Assembly: GCA_900549655.1 (NCBI GenBank) | Contig: UROZ01000001.1 | Coordinates: forward strand, 1-58,219 | Length of the DNA: 58,219 nucleotides | Origin: an uncultured Collinsella sp. | GTDB taxonomy: Bacteria > Actinomycetota > Coriobacteriia > Coriobacteriales > Coriobacteriaceae | Reading direction: 5' to 3' | Translations under genes and position numbers: made by a program | Shown here: positions 40,941-48,767 of the stretch, piece by piece | How positions within the stretch are numbered: the stretch's first letter is position 1 | Layout: each line of letters begins with the position of its first letter | Notes under the pieces: generated by a model | What the model was told of the DNA's origin: nothing | Database searches by the model: none | What the model saw: the letters and a program-made list of their open reading frames with translations, nothing else

Positions 40941-41505
40941 ACGCTTGCCACCACGGACGCCCATCGTACGGACGACCGTCGGGCAGCCTGTCGTACTCGC
41001 GCGGCCCCGTCTCCAGCAGCTCCTTGGCGCGGTCTGGGTCATAGCGCACATCCCAGGGAGAGCAGTAATACCATGCGGAATTGCCTCCGTATCGGGTAAG
41101 CCGCCACCGAGCTTCGGCAATCGGAACGAAGCCGAGATCGCACCACTGGTAGGCGGTGTGGTCGCGGCGGCCCTCCTGCAAGGTTTCCTCGTCGATGTGA
41201 GCCCCCCAACAATCGAGAAGGTCTTTGCGATGCTGTTCCGCGCGGGCGGCGCCCTCGATGCGCCCGCACTCATCGGCCTCGCGCTTCGCCTTGGCGTCGG
41301 CGCGGCGGCGGCGGTTGACCGCCTCGACGTCCTTTTTCGCCCAGGGGCGCGTCTGCTCGATGTTGTAGAACATCGCGGTCGTGTTTCCGTTCGGGGAGCG
41401 CCAAGTGCGCTCCACACCCTTTCCGAGCTGGCCTTTCTTGACATGGCGGTGCTTCTTCTCCCACTGTGCCGCGGTGCGCAGCTCGACGCCGTCAATCTCA
41501 ATCAT
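40939..41505 (-). CDS. Unknown plasmid protein (188 aa)
   Basis: Starts at the ATG at 41505 after AGGAGGTGA. Basic and Trp/Tyr-rich; an Arg-rich middle (RRRRADAKAKREADE) precedes WYYCSPWDVRYDPDRAKELL. A truncated homologue of the C-terminal half lies at 47593-47880 in the second flanking repeat. I do not recognise a family. It is encoded with the small gene at 41498-41674 (overlapping start/stop). Confidence 0.6.
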   Translation of the reverse strand: MIEIDGVELRTAAQWEKKHRHVKKGQLGKGVERTWRSPNGNTTAMFYNIEQTRPWAKKDVEAVNRRRRADAKAKREADECGRIEGAARAEQHRKDLLDCWGAHIDEETLQEGRRDHTAYQWCDLGFVPIAEARWRLTRYGGNSAWYYCSPWDVRYDPDRAKELLETGPREYDRLPDGRPYDGRPWWQA

Positions 41506-41674
41506 GGCGGCTCACCTCCTTGGGCAGATCGCAGTCGAGGTATACGCGCACGTACCTGCTCTCGCCGCGGTTCGGGTACTCGCGGGAGCGCTCCAGAACG
41601 CACCCCGCCGCCTGCATCGCGTCGGCGATGCGCTGAACCTCGTCGGGCAGGCCCTCAAGACGAACCCTGACCAT
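41498..41674 (-). CDS. 58-residue DUF3970-like protein
   Basis: Starts at the ATG at 41674, preceded by AAGGAGG, and ends inside the start of the next gene. The reading MVRVRLEGLPDEVQRIADAM, then SREYPNRGESRYVRVYL, resembles small DUF3970 proteins found on plasmids and conjugative elements. The function is unknown. Confidence 0.65.
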   Translation of the reverse strand: MVRVRLEGLPDEVQRIADAMQAAGCVLERSREYPNRGESRYVRVYLDCDLPKEVSRHD

Positions 41675-41933
41675 GACAACCTCCTTGCCTTGAACCCTGC
41701 GCCACCGTCCGTGGCGCAGCCTAAGCGTACGGCTCCGAAAAAGTCCGAAAAAGTCTAGTTATCGCAGGTCAGACGTGCCATCGCGCAGGCGCACATGCAC
41801 GCGTATATTTACACGTGCGACCCCTCAAAAATATTTTTTCGCCAACCTCCGCGGCGACCGCGGGCGGCGGGATTGCCGCCGCGAACGGTCATGGCCATAG
41901 CCGGCGCCGATGTAGCTGAAGCTACCGCGGCGG

Positions 41934-43334
41934 CTAGTGCTTGTGGCCGCGGGGGCGTTTCTGTTCGGCCTGCGGCGGCTCGGGCTTGCGAGGCGCGGGG
42001 TCCTCGCCCGCGAGCCTCGCCCGCTCGTCAGCGAGCTTGCTGCGCTCGATGCCCAGTCCCGCGGCCTTGAGCAGGGGGCCGGACAGCATCGCAGCGCTGT
42101 TGCCGCCCTGCAGCTGGCGAATCTTGAGGTCAAGTGCGGCAATTTGCTCGTCGAGCTGAGCGATCATCTCCGCGCGGGTATCGACCTGATCCGCGGTGGC
42201 CATGGCCACGCGGCGCTGGGCATCGGCGGCCGCGGCGGCGGTGGCCATGGCCACGCGGCGGCGCTTGGCCAGCGCGCCCCTGTGCCTGCCCTGGGCGCGA
42301 CCGCGCTTAGCCTTCTCGATGCGGCCGCGCTGACGCTCGAACTCCGCGACTTCCCGTTGCAGCTGCTCGAGGGCGGCGCCCTCCTGCTGCAGCTCTGCGC
42401 GAAGGACCCGCAGGCGGGCGTTGCGGTCGCGTATCTCTTTATTCAGCTTGACGCGATCGGCGTGCCCGATTAGCCCGGTGCCGCCCTCATGCACGGTCGG
42501 CTGCTCATCCAGCCCTCTATCTTTATTGCTGCGATGGTCGATAACCTGTGCCGTGGTTCCCGTTGCGGCGGCGTGTGCCGCGAGGTGCCTGTTGGCGATC
42601 TCTGCCCAAGCCGCGCGGACGGCCATGAGTTCAGCGCTACCGACGTCGCGCGCGGCCTGACCCGAGATACGGTGCATCTGCACCGGCCTCTTACTCGTGC
42701 GGTCCTTCGTACCCAGGCCCTCGGCCTTCGCCTGCTTCATGGTCAGGCGGCGGCCATCCTTGAAGTTATATATCTTCTCCCAGCCATCTGCTTTGGCTGC
42801 CTTCCAATCGGTTGCGCGGATGGGTGCCTGCTGCCCATGTGCATCCTGGCACAGATACCAGCACTGCCCCTTCTCGGCCTTGGTCCTCTGGATGAAGCCC
42901 TGAGCGCCAAGGTCGAGCGCGGAGACGAGGACGTGAGCGTGGGGGTTCCCGCCGCTGCCGTCATCATGTATCGACCAGTCGCACGCCTTCGCGGGGAACA
43001 TCCCGCAGAAGTCGCGCACGCAGGCGCGGCGGCCGTCGGCATCGAGCTCGATCGGCAACGCAAACTCATAGCGCAGCGCGACGAGCTCGTTGCCGCCGCC
43101 GCCCTCGGCCCATGCCCGCTCGGCCACGTTCCAGAGCTCGCCGCGCCCGATGGGCGGCACGCCACCGGGCAGAGACAGACCCTCCTCGACGACGCGTTCC
43201 TTCCTGGCATAGTCGCAGAGCTGCCCCGTCCGCTCTTCCACAAGCGCCTGGCCCGACTGGTACGCGGCCTTCCTGACCGCGCCCGCCCCGGTGGCGGGCG
43301 AGCAGCCGCGGTAGTTCAGATGGAAGATGGCCAT
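41934..43334 (-). CDS. mobL: MobA/MobL-family (MOBQ) relaxase
   Basis: 466 residues from the ATG at 43334 (AAAGGAACTCG). Relaxases nick oriT and carry the strand into the recipient. MAIFHLNYRGCSPATGAGAV, AAYQSGQ, the CDYARKERVV segment, YEFALPIEL and the metal-binding GNPHAHVLVS follow MobA/MobL order. The C-terminal third is a coiled-coil and Ala/Arg-rich tail (no primase or helicase domain). oriT lies in the divergent 43335-43685 region. The encoded plasmid is mobilizable and would need mating-pair machinery from another element, possibly the surrounding one. Confidence 0.9.
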   Translation of the reverse strand: MAIFHLNYRGCSPATGAGAVRKAAYQSGQALVEERTGQLCDYARKERVVEEGLSLPGGVPPIGRGELWNVAERAWAEGGGGNELVALRYEFALPIELDADGRRACVRDFCGMFPAKACDWSIHDDGSGGNPHAHVLVSALDLGAQGFIQRTKAEKGQCWYLCQDAHGQQAPIRATDWKAAKADGWEKIYNFKDGRRLTMKQAKAEGLGTKDRTSKRPVQMHRISGQAARDVGSAELMAVRAAWAEIANRHLAAHAAATGTTAQVIDHRSNKDRGLDEQPTVHEGGTGLIGHADRVKLNKEIRDRNARLRVLRAELQQEGAALEQLQREVAEFERQRGRIEKAKRGRAQGRHRGALAKRRRVAMATAAAAADAQRRVAMATADQVDTRAEMIAQLDEQIAALDLKIRQLQGGNSAAMLSGPLLKAAGLGIERSKLADERARLAGEDPAPRKPEPPQAEQKRPRGHKH

Positions 43335-43454
43335 GCGAGTTCCTTTCAGGCAAGGGGCGCAGATGCGCCCCGCGCAGCGGCGCGGAGTGCCGTGAGCCGC
43401 GGTCGGCGAACGGTGCCCGCGGCGCGAAGCGCAAGGGAGCGCAGCGACCGCGCA

Positions 43455-43506
43455 GCCCGACCCCGTAGACGTGAGCCGTCTCAGGCGAACGGCTTCGGGG
43501 TCGGGC
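43455..43506. repeat. Nested inverted repeats upstream of the nick region
   Basis: GCCCGACCCCG (43455-43465) and CGGGGTCGGGC (43496-43506) are perfect 11-bp arms. Inside them AGCCGT (43474-43479) and ACGGCT (43489-43494) make a second stem. Such structure is typical for oriT-proximal protein binding. Confidence 0.7.
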
Positions 43507-43536
43507 GTAGGGCCGTCTGCCAAGACCGCACGCAGT

Positions 43537-43580
43537 GCAGGACTTTTGACGCATCGCGGCAAAAGTACTGCCAAGTGCGC
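43537..43580 (+). other. oriT: oriT nick region of the mobilizable plasmid
   Basis: Arms GCAGGACTTTTG (43537-43548) and CAAAAGTACTGC (43560-43571) form a hairpin with one mismatch. Eight bases later comes the core AAGTGCG|C, so the nick is predicted between 43579 and 43580. Spacing and core resemble the RSF1010/pIP501-type MOBQ nick region. The site lies between the divergent mobL and traD-like genes. Confidence 0.75.
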
Positions 43581-43610
43581 ACTACCTCTGGTAGTGATAT
43601 ACCCAGCTCG
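43581..43610 (+). other. Protospacer identical to CRISPR spacer 1
   Basis: All 30 bases match spacer 1 (27059-27088); identity stops exactly at the spacer borders. It starts one base after the predicted nick. The flank on the PAM side (3', same strand) is CGAAATTT. Confidence 0.97.
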
Positions 43611-43685
43611 CGAAATTTTACCGTGAGTATGGGTATATTTTGCTGCAAAGACAAAACACTAACGAGCAAGGAAGGGCGGTCATTT

Positions 43686-44009
43686 ATGACGGCATCCATC
43701 GACGAGCAGATTGCACGTAAGAGGGCCGCGGCCGACAAGCAGGCAGCTCGCGCCGCCGCGCTGAAGAAGGAGCTGAGGGACCTCGAGAAGAAGAAGGCCG
43801 CGGCCGAGCGGAAGGCCCGCACGCACCGCTTGGTCGAGGTCGGCGCGATCCTCGAGCAGACCTCTGGCATGACCTTCGATACCGAGGACAGCCGCCGCGC
43901 CCTGTCCGTCGCGCTGACCGAGCAGCTGCGGTACACGGACGGCACGCCGTTCACCCGCGGCGGCCAGATCGCCGAGGCCGTCGGCATGCTGCTGGGGGAT
44001 CAGAAATGA
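43686..44009 (+). CDS. TraD/MobC-like relaxosome accessory protein
   Basis: 107 residues from the ATG at 43686. A Lys/Arg/Ala-rich helix leads to RKARTHRLVEVGAILEQTSG, the core of small TraD (PF06412) proteins found next to MOBQ relaxases. It probably binds near oriT. Its stop overlaps the start of the next gene. Confidence 0.65.
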   Translation: MTASIDEQIARKRAAADKQAARAAALKKELRDLEKKKAAAERKARTHRLVEVGAILEQTSGMTFDTEDSRRALSVALTEQLRYTDGTPFTRGGQIAEAVGMLLGDQK

Positions 44010-44332
44010 ACGTCACCATCACTTTTGCAAACAAGGTCGAGAGCTACTACACCCGCGCCGATGGCTCGGCGGCGCTGAGCAAGGACGTGCTCGAGCTCAA
44101 CGCCGACGGCTCGGCGGCGGTGCTCTGGAGCCGCCTCGAGTTCGACAGGGGCGGCGGCGATGACGGGACCAAGCCCCGGACCGAAAGGGGCTTCAGCCGC
44201 GAGGTGCTGCGCCTGCCGCCCGCGGCGGCACTCGGCCCCGGCGGCAGCCTGGACGAGTTCTGGACCCGCGCCGCCCAGCACTGCGGCGTGGCCGAGGTCG
44301 AGATCGACGGCAAGCTCGTGTACCCGTTCTAA
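44006..44332 (+). CDS. Unknown small plasmid protein
   Basis: 108 residues, ATGA overlap with the TraD-like gene. Early residues VTITFANKVESYYTRADG are followed by a beta-rich middle and a C-terminal GVAEVEIDGKLVYPF. No family is recognised. As an unknown small protein on a plasmid whose oriT is targeted by the local CRISPR system, it is one of the few candidates to test for CRISPR interference inhibition, without direct evidence. Confidence 0.5.
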   Translation: MNVTITFANKVESYYTRADGSAALSKDVLELNADGSAAVLWSRLEFDRGGGDDGTKPRTERGFSREVLRLPPAAALGPGGSLDEFWTRAAQHCGVAEVEIDGKLVYPF

Positions 44333-44360
44333 ACCTGCCGCCGCGATGAAAACCGAAGAG

Positions 44361-44389
44361 CCCCGCGGGGCCTTTGAGGGTCCGCGGGG
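44361..44389. terminator. Bidirectional terminator between plasmid operons
   Basis: CCCCGCGG (44361-44368) / CCGCGGGG (44382-44389) stem between convergent genes, with T-rich sequence on the right. Confidence 0.7.
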
Positions 44390-44395
44390 TTCTTG

Positions 44396-44869
44396 TCATT
44401 CTCCCCCCGGCCCGAGCAGCCTCATGGCCATGCGCCCGCGCCTCCACCACGGCGTTGCCGCAATCGCCTGCTGGCGCTCGGCAAGCGACGCGAGCTTGCC
44501 GGCGAGCTCCGCGACCCTCGCGTTCGCCTCGGCGAGTTGCGCCTTGGCCTCGGCCTCGGCGCGGGCGGCGCGGTCGCGCTCGGCCGCAAGTGCCTCCATT
44601 AGCTCGGCGTTGCGGGACCGTTCGATTTCCAGTTGGGCGGCCAGGGAGTCAACCAGGGAGTCCGGGGCGGGCGCAGCGGCCGGCTGGCGGGACGGTTTGC
44701 CGGGGTTCTTCAGGGCGTCGGCGATGGCCGCGGCGGCGAAGTCATCGAGAAAATCGGTATTCCCGTTTCGTGAAACATGGTTTCCCAGTCCCAGTTTCTC
44801 GATGTAGTTCGCGACTGTGCGCTTTGAGACGCCCAGTTCAGACGCTATTTCACGCTTCGTTATGCCCAT
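44396..44869 (-). CDS. HTH/coiled-coil plasmid protein (DUF536-like)
   Basis: 157 residues. MGITKREIASELGVSKRTVA is an N-terminal helix-turn-helix. A long Glu/Ala-rich coiled coil (about 70-130) is followed by TPWWRRGRMAMRLL. The same HTH, coiled coil and short Trp-rich end is seen in DUF536 proteins, which stabilise small plasmids and are encoded next to rep. The start overlaps the end of rep by 20 bases. Confidence 0.7.
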   Translation of the reverse strand: MGITKREIASELGVSKRTVANYIEKLGLGNHVSRNGNTDFLDDFAAAAIADALKNPGKPSRQPAAAPAPDSLVDSLAAQLEIERSRNAELMEALAAERDRAARAEAEAKAQLAEANARVAELAGKLASLAERQQAIAATPWWRRGRMAMRLLGPGGE

Positions 44870-46760
44870 TGTTCAACCTATCGTCAATCGGGAATGTTTC
44901 CCGGGAAACATCGAGAAGTTTCACGGTAGTTCCCGATGATTTTACCGTTTCGCGTTCCCGTTTTTCCCGTTTCTCGTTCTCCACGTCGACACGTTTCCAG
45001 TACTCCTCGACCCCGGTATCCAAACCGATGGCCTTCTGCGTGAGCTCCAACCTGGTCATGGCGGACTGCGGCGGGCTCAGGTACCCGCGGTCATTGGCGC
45101 TCGACGAGTACTGGTCGAGCGCTGCCCTGAGCTCGACCATCGCGGGGTTGTACAGCTCGTACAGATCATCCGGCTTCGGTTTTTCCGGCTCGGTGGCGCC
45201 CTTCGGCACATCCTTCAGCCACTTGATGACGGTCGGGCGTGAGATGCCGAGAGCACGGGCGATCTCACTATGGTTGGCGTCGGGGTGCTCTGCGGCGTAC
45301 TCGCGAACGAGATCGGCCTTCGGCTTTCGTCCGTTGCCCTCGCGCCAGTTTGTGCCGTTGAACCTGTCATTGACCTCCTGGACAGCCCGGGCACCAGCAA
45401 GATGCACATCCTGCTTGCGCCCGTTCCTCTTGTTTTTTGGCAGCTCGATAGCCGTGCGCCGTTCTATGCGCTCGCGGGTTAACTTGTGGATGATGGGGTC
45501 GTAGTACGCCCCAATCGCGGAGAGTGCGTCATCCTCGGTGAAGTGGTTGTCCTCGCGCTCCGTCAGGCCCTCGAGTGTCGGCACGAGCGCAATCGCGTCG
45601 GCCTCGAGCTCGTCATACGGGATACCGCACTTATTGGCGTAGGCGGCCAGGACATTGAGGCACCAGTAGCGGTGGTGGTCGGTGGCCTTCGTCTCGACCT
45701 CCCCACGCCACCAATCGTAAAGGTCGCGCTTGCAGGTCCAGCGCCCGGGGGCCTTGCCCTCGACGATGCGCGCCTGGTACCACTCCGGCCAGAGCTTCTT
45801 GGCGCGCTCGATGGGGGTCCGCCCGGCGGTGCGCATGAGCTCCATGAACTCGTCGCGCTTCTTCCCGCCGCGAACGCCCGCGTAGCCGAGCAGGTAGTCC
45901 ATGCTGCAGAGCCAAGGTTTCCCGTCCTCGCCGTTGTGCACGAACGCCACGGCCTCGTACTTGTCCTTGATTTTCGACCTCTCGGTCTTGCCGTTCAGCT
46001 TCGTCGGCGTGCCGGGCATCCTGAAGGGCTGGTAGATGCCCTGGTGCTGGACTTCCTCGAGCGTCGAGACGGTGTCGCGCCAGATGTAGTCCGTGAGCAT
46101 CGCCTTGAACTCCTGCAGAAATGGCACGACACGCGGCACCAGCGGGATCGGCTGGTCAAGCACGTAGTAGAGGTGGAAACCCGTACCCGAGTTCACGAGA
46201 AAGGTCGGTTGGGGAAGGGACACCCACTTATCTGCCGCAAACGCCGGATCACGGCCGTTGCGGAACTGCTTCAGCATATTCTTCAGCTCCTGCACGCCGA
46301 CGCCGTCGAGGTCGATCGCGAACGCGTGCAGGAACCGGGCGTTCGCGGCAACGCGGCTCTTGCCAAAATACGACACGGGTGCGCAAAAGACGGACTCGTT
46401 CTTCCTGTTCGAGTCGACGACGCGCTCCTCAACTCCGTCGAGGTCGTCGGTCAGCGTGAACCGCTCGATCACGGGGACATCGTGCTCGATGCCCGTCTTG
46501 GTCTTGACTGTCTTGGTCTTATGGGTGATCTGGATGACGATGCCGTTGGGATGGCCGCCACCCCTCTCATGCCACGGGACCACCTCACCGCGGGGCTGCA
46601 GGAAGCCATCGGGGAAGATAGTCCGCCAGAAGTCGTACGGGCTGACCCATTCCCAGGACGGATAGTCGGACAGAAGGATGTCGTTCTTCTCTATGTAGGC
46701 ATGGCGCTGGGCTGCCCACCAGGCGTCATCATGCCCGGGTTTCTTCTTGCGATCTGCCAC
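44850..46760 (-). CDS. rep: Primase-type plasmid replication protein
   Basis: 636 residues from GTG at 46760 (AGGGTGG). FAIDLDGVG (about 147) and the SGTGFHLYYVLDQPIP segment (about 193) are marks of primase-polymerase-type Rep proteins that start plasmid replication. The middle is a helical primase C-terminal-like region. SEIARALGISRPTVIKWLK (about 500-520) is a helix-turn-helix for origin binding. The likely origin is the repeat-rich 46,780-46,985 sequence in front of the gene. It shows that the insert was a replicon. Confidence 0.78.
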   Translation of the reverse strand: MADRKKKPGHDDAWWAAQRHAYIEKNDILLSDYPSWEWVSPYDFWRTIFPDGFLQPRGEVVPWHERGGGHPNGIVIQITHKTKTVKTKTGIEHDVPVIERFTLTDDLDGVEERVVDSNRKNESVFCAPVSYFGKSRVAANARFLHAFAIDLDGVGVQELKNMLKQFRNGRDPAFAADKWVSLPQPTFLVNSGTGFHLYYVLDQPIPLVPRVVPFLQEFKAMLTDYIWRDTVSTLEEVQHQGIYQPFRMPGTPTKLNGKTERSKIKDKYEAVAFVHNGEDGKPWLCSMDYLLGYAGVRGGKKRDEFMELMRTAGRTPIERAKKLWPEWYQARIVEGKAPGRWTCKRDLYDWWRGEVETKATDHHRYWCLNVLAAYANKCGIPYDELEADAIALVPTLEGLTEREDNHFTEDDALSAIGAYYDPIIHKLTRERIERRTAIELPKNKRNGRKQDVHLAGARAVQEVNDRFNGTNWREGNGRKPKADLVREYAAEHPDANHSEIARALGISRPTVIKWLKDVPKGATEPEKPKPDDLYELYNPAMVELRAALDQYSSSANDRGYLSPPQSAMTRLELTQKAIGLDTGVEEYWKRVDVENEKREKRERETVKSSGTTVKLLDVSRETFPIDDRLNNGHNEA

Positions 46761-46783
46761 TGAACACCACCCTCCATACCAGC

Positions 46784-46972
46784 CGCCCCCGAGGGCTAAG
46801 GCTATGCCTTTACAGGACGTATATTATCAATACATTTATTTTACACCCCTGCGGCAAAAAAAATTGGGCTGCGAAACCCGCGATCATGGCCCGCCCCCGG
46901 GGGGTAAGGCCCTGCCTTTACAGGACGTATATTATCAATATATTTATTGTACACCCCTGCGGCCATCTGTAT
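46784..46972. repeat. Two long direct repeats upstream of rep (candidate origin)
   Basis: Two copies of about 70 bp, 108 bp apart: core GCCTTTACAGGACGTATATT at 46806 and 46914, followed in each by ATCAATAYATTTATT and ACACCCCTGCGG. A partial third copy is at 40312-40340 before relB copy 1. They could be iterons, or part of the rep/relB promoter region. TTGTAC-17-TATAAC at the end of the second copy is a possible rightward promoter. Confidence 0.6.
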
Positions 46973-47029
46973 AACGTGTTTTACACCTATACGGCGAATG
47001 GTGTGCTAGAATGTATAACGTGTTATACA
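46968..47029. promoter_or_regulatory. Tandem relB operators, copy 2
   Basis: Perfect palindrome TGTATAAC-GT-GTTATACA at 47012-47029 and a one-mismatch version at 46968-46985. The spacing of 44 bp (about four turns) suits cooperative binding of RelB on one face of DNA. Confidence 0.7.
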
Positions 47030-47048
47030 GATGATTGGGAGGTGCACC

Positions 47049-47285
47049 GTGGCAACTGCTACCGCGGCATTGAGGATGCCCGAGGACTTGGCAATCAGGT
47101 ACGACCGTTTGGCGAAATCAACGGGACGCACGAAGACTTTCTACATGACAGAAGCGCTCGCTGCCGAGATTGACAGGCTTGAGTACGAATACGGCCTATT
47201 GAAGAAGGTCGAGGATTACCGGGCCGGCAGGCTTGAGACCGTGACGCTCGACGAGCTGGAGGAAAGCCTTGGCTTGGCGGATTGA
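47049..47285 (+). CDS. relB: RelB-type antitoxin, copy 2
   Basis: 78 residues from GTG at 47049 (GGGAGGTG). It differs from copy 1 at a few residues (RMPEDLAIRY versus RLPEDLANRY). It probably represses from the tandem operators at 46968-47029. Start codons of the two copies are 6,654 bases apart. Confidence 0.8.
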   Translation: MATATAALRMPEDLAIRYDRLAKSTGRTKTFYMTEALAAEIDRLEYEYGLLKKVEDYRAGRLETVTLDELEESLGLAD

Positions 47286-47541
47286 GATCGACAAGGACGT
47301 CCAGCGTTCGATGAAGAAGCTGGACAAGCAGATCGCCAAGAGGATCGTGGCGAAACTTCATGAGATTTCACAGCTCGAAGACCCGAGGAGCATGGGAAAG
47401 GGCTTGACTGAAAATAAGTCTGGTCTATGGCGCTACAGGGTCGGAGACTATCGGATAGTTGTCGATATCGAGGACGATGTTCTCGTCATCCTTGTTGTCG
47501 ATGTAGACCACCGAAGCAGGGTTTACAGGACTCGCAGGTAG
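47269..47541 (+). CDS. relE: RelE-type toxin, copy 2
   Basis: 90 residues from TTG at 47269. It is nearly identical to copy 1 (VVDIED instead of VADIED, RSRVYR instead of RSKVYR). Both toxin and antitoxin frames are intact, so each end of the insertion carries a full addiction module. Confidence 0.85.
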   Translation: MAWRIEIDKDVQRSMKKLDKQIAKRIVAKLHEISQLEDPRSMGKGLTENKSGLWRYRVGDYRIVVDIEDDVLVILVVDVDHRSRVYRTRR

Positions 47542-47563
47542 GCTGGTCGACACCGCTGACGCA

Positions 47564-47594
47564 ACGGGGAGGGTTTTTGACCCTCCCCGTTTTT
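47564..47594. terminator. Bidirectional terminator, copy 2
   Basis: Same ACGGGGAGGG / CCCTCCCCGT stem and T5 as at 40910. Confidence 0.82.
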
Positions 47595-47880
47595 ACGCTT
47601 GCCAACAGGGGTGGCCGTCGTAGGGCCCGCCGTCTGGAAGTCGGTCGTACTCCCGCGGCCCCGTTTCCAGCAGCTCCTTGGCGCGAGCGAGGTCGTAGCG
47701 CACGTCCCATTTGCTGCAGCAATACCAACTCGAATCGCCGTGGCCATAGGTGACGGGCTTCCATCGCGTGTCGACGATCGGGACGAACTCCAGGACACAC
47801 CACCGATAAGCCGTGTTTTCGATGTAACTGTCCTGCAGGTTGGCCTCGCTGATGGTGTCGATGGTGCCGCCCCAACGGCA
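47593..47880 (-). pseudogene. Truncated homologue of the 188-residue plasmid gene
   Basis: The C-terminal half corresponds to the protein at 40939-41505 (TAYRWC, SWYCCSKWDVRYDLARAKEL, and REYDRLPDG). Resemblance begins near CRWGGTID and stops at about base 47880, where AT-rich border sequence starts. Loss of the N-terminal half marks an old border or deletion. Confidence 0.7.
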
Positions 47881-47960
47881 TAACGTAGCTACGTGATAAC
47901 GGAACTGTGCAATATCGTAACTATGTAATTTCTGACTAAATGAATTTCCTAACAAACGAA

Positions 47961-47985
47961 AAGCCCCTGATCAGGGCAGGGGCTT
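47961..47985 (-). terminator. Terminator of the leftward transfer operon
   Basis: AAGCCCCTG / CAGGGGCTT stem; read leftward it is followed by TTTTCGTTTGTT. It lies 16 bases beyond the stop of the last gene (48002). The AT-rich 47,881-47,960 stretch holds border repeats. Confidence 0.8.
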
Positions 47986-48001
47986 ACGGATTTGTGAGCT
48001 A

Positions 48002-48766
48002 TTAATGTCGCGTTGAACGCTCTCTCATATCGAGCGATTTCTTAAGGTTTTCCGTACCGGCGACGCTATGGCCCAAAAGGCCATCGAGTCCCGATCTCAG
48101 CGCCGCTACATCTGCCGCCGAAGCCCCAGCACGCAGGATCTTCGAGTCGAGCAGCGATCTCATGAAGCGTTCCGGAGTCTTTTCCGAGATGATCGCCTCG
48201 ACCTCCTTGGAGATTCGGTTCGGATCGCGGTCAACGGGAACCGTCGGCATCTCCTTGGATGAGACGGGGTGTGCCCCGTTGTTCCTGAGCCAATACCTGA
48301 ACTCGGTATCGACATCCTCGGGAACCTCGACCTTGATCTCGTTAGTTTTCTCATCGATCACGAGGGTGCCGTAAAGAGAGTCGCGCTCGGCGTTCTCCAC
48401 CATCCCCTCGAGCTCGAGGATGCCCATAAGGATAGGGAACTCCATTAAGTTCTCGAATCCAGGCCTAAGATACCCGGTTAACCCGTTTTTATCACATTGG
48501 TAAGGGATTACGGCGAAATAACCGTTGTGCGAGAGTTCCGGCCATCCGAACTTGAGAGCGGTCTCCACTTTATGCGAGACATGGGCCATGGGAACGATGC
48601 CGCCGCGTGAGAAGGGTTGAACGAAGACGCCCTCGCGTCCTTTCGGATCTCTCTCAACCTTGAGCAGGATGTCATGGGGCTGTGTTGTGAAGTAAACGTT
48701 CGCCGGCAAGTACTGGACACTAAATATATGGACACATGGCTCCCCATGATCATCCACAAGATGCAT
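48002..48766 (-). CDS. Unknown transfer-operon protein (254 aa)
   Basis: Starts at the ATG at 48766 after AGGAGGAACTG. Beta-rich N-terminal half (VHIFSVQYLPANVYFTTQPH, then FGWPELSHNGYFAVIPYQCD), helical and charged C-terminal half (ISKEVEAIISEKTPERFM). No signal or membrane helix is seen. It is the last gene of the operon. Function unknown. Confidence 0.6.
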   Translation of the reverse strand: MHLVDDHGEPCVHIFSVQYLPANVYFTTQPHDILLKVERDPKGREGVFVQPFSRGGIVPMAHVSHKVETALKFGWPELSHNGYFAVIPYQCDKNGLTGYLRPGFENLMEFPILMGILELEGMVENAERDSLYGTLVIDEKTNEIKVEVPEDVDTEFRYWLRNNGAHPVSSKEMPTVPVDRDPNRISKEVEAIISEKTPERFMRSLLDSKILRAGASAADVAALRSGLDGLLGHSVAGTENLKKSLDMRERSTRH

Positions 48767-48767
48767 A

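Noticed and set aside
42489..44009. A 506-codon rightward frame reaching from the relaxase region into the TraD-like gene
   Set aside because: Most of it is antisense to mobL and crosses oriT. Only the last 107 codons, from 43686, have a sensible start and family features.
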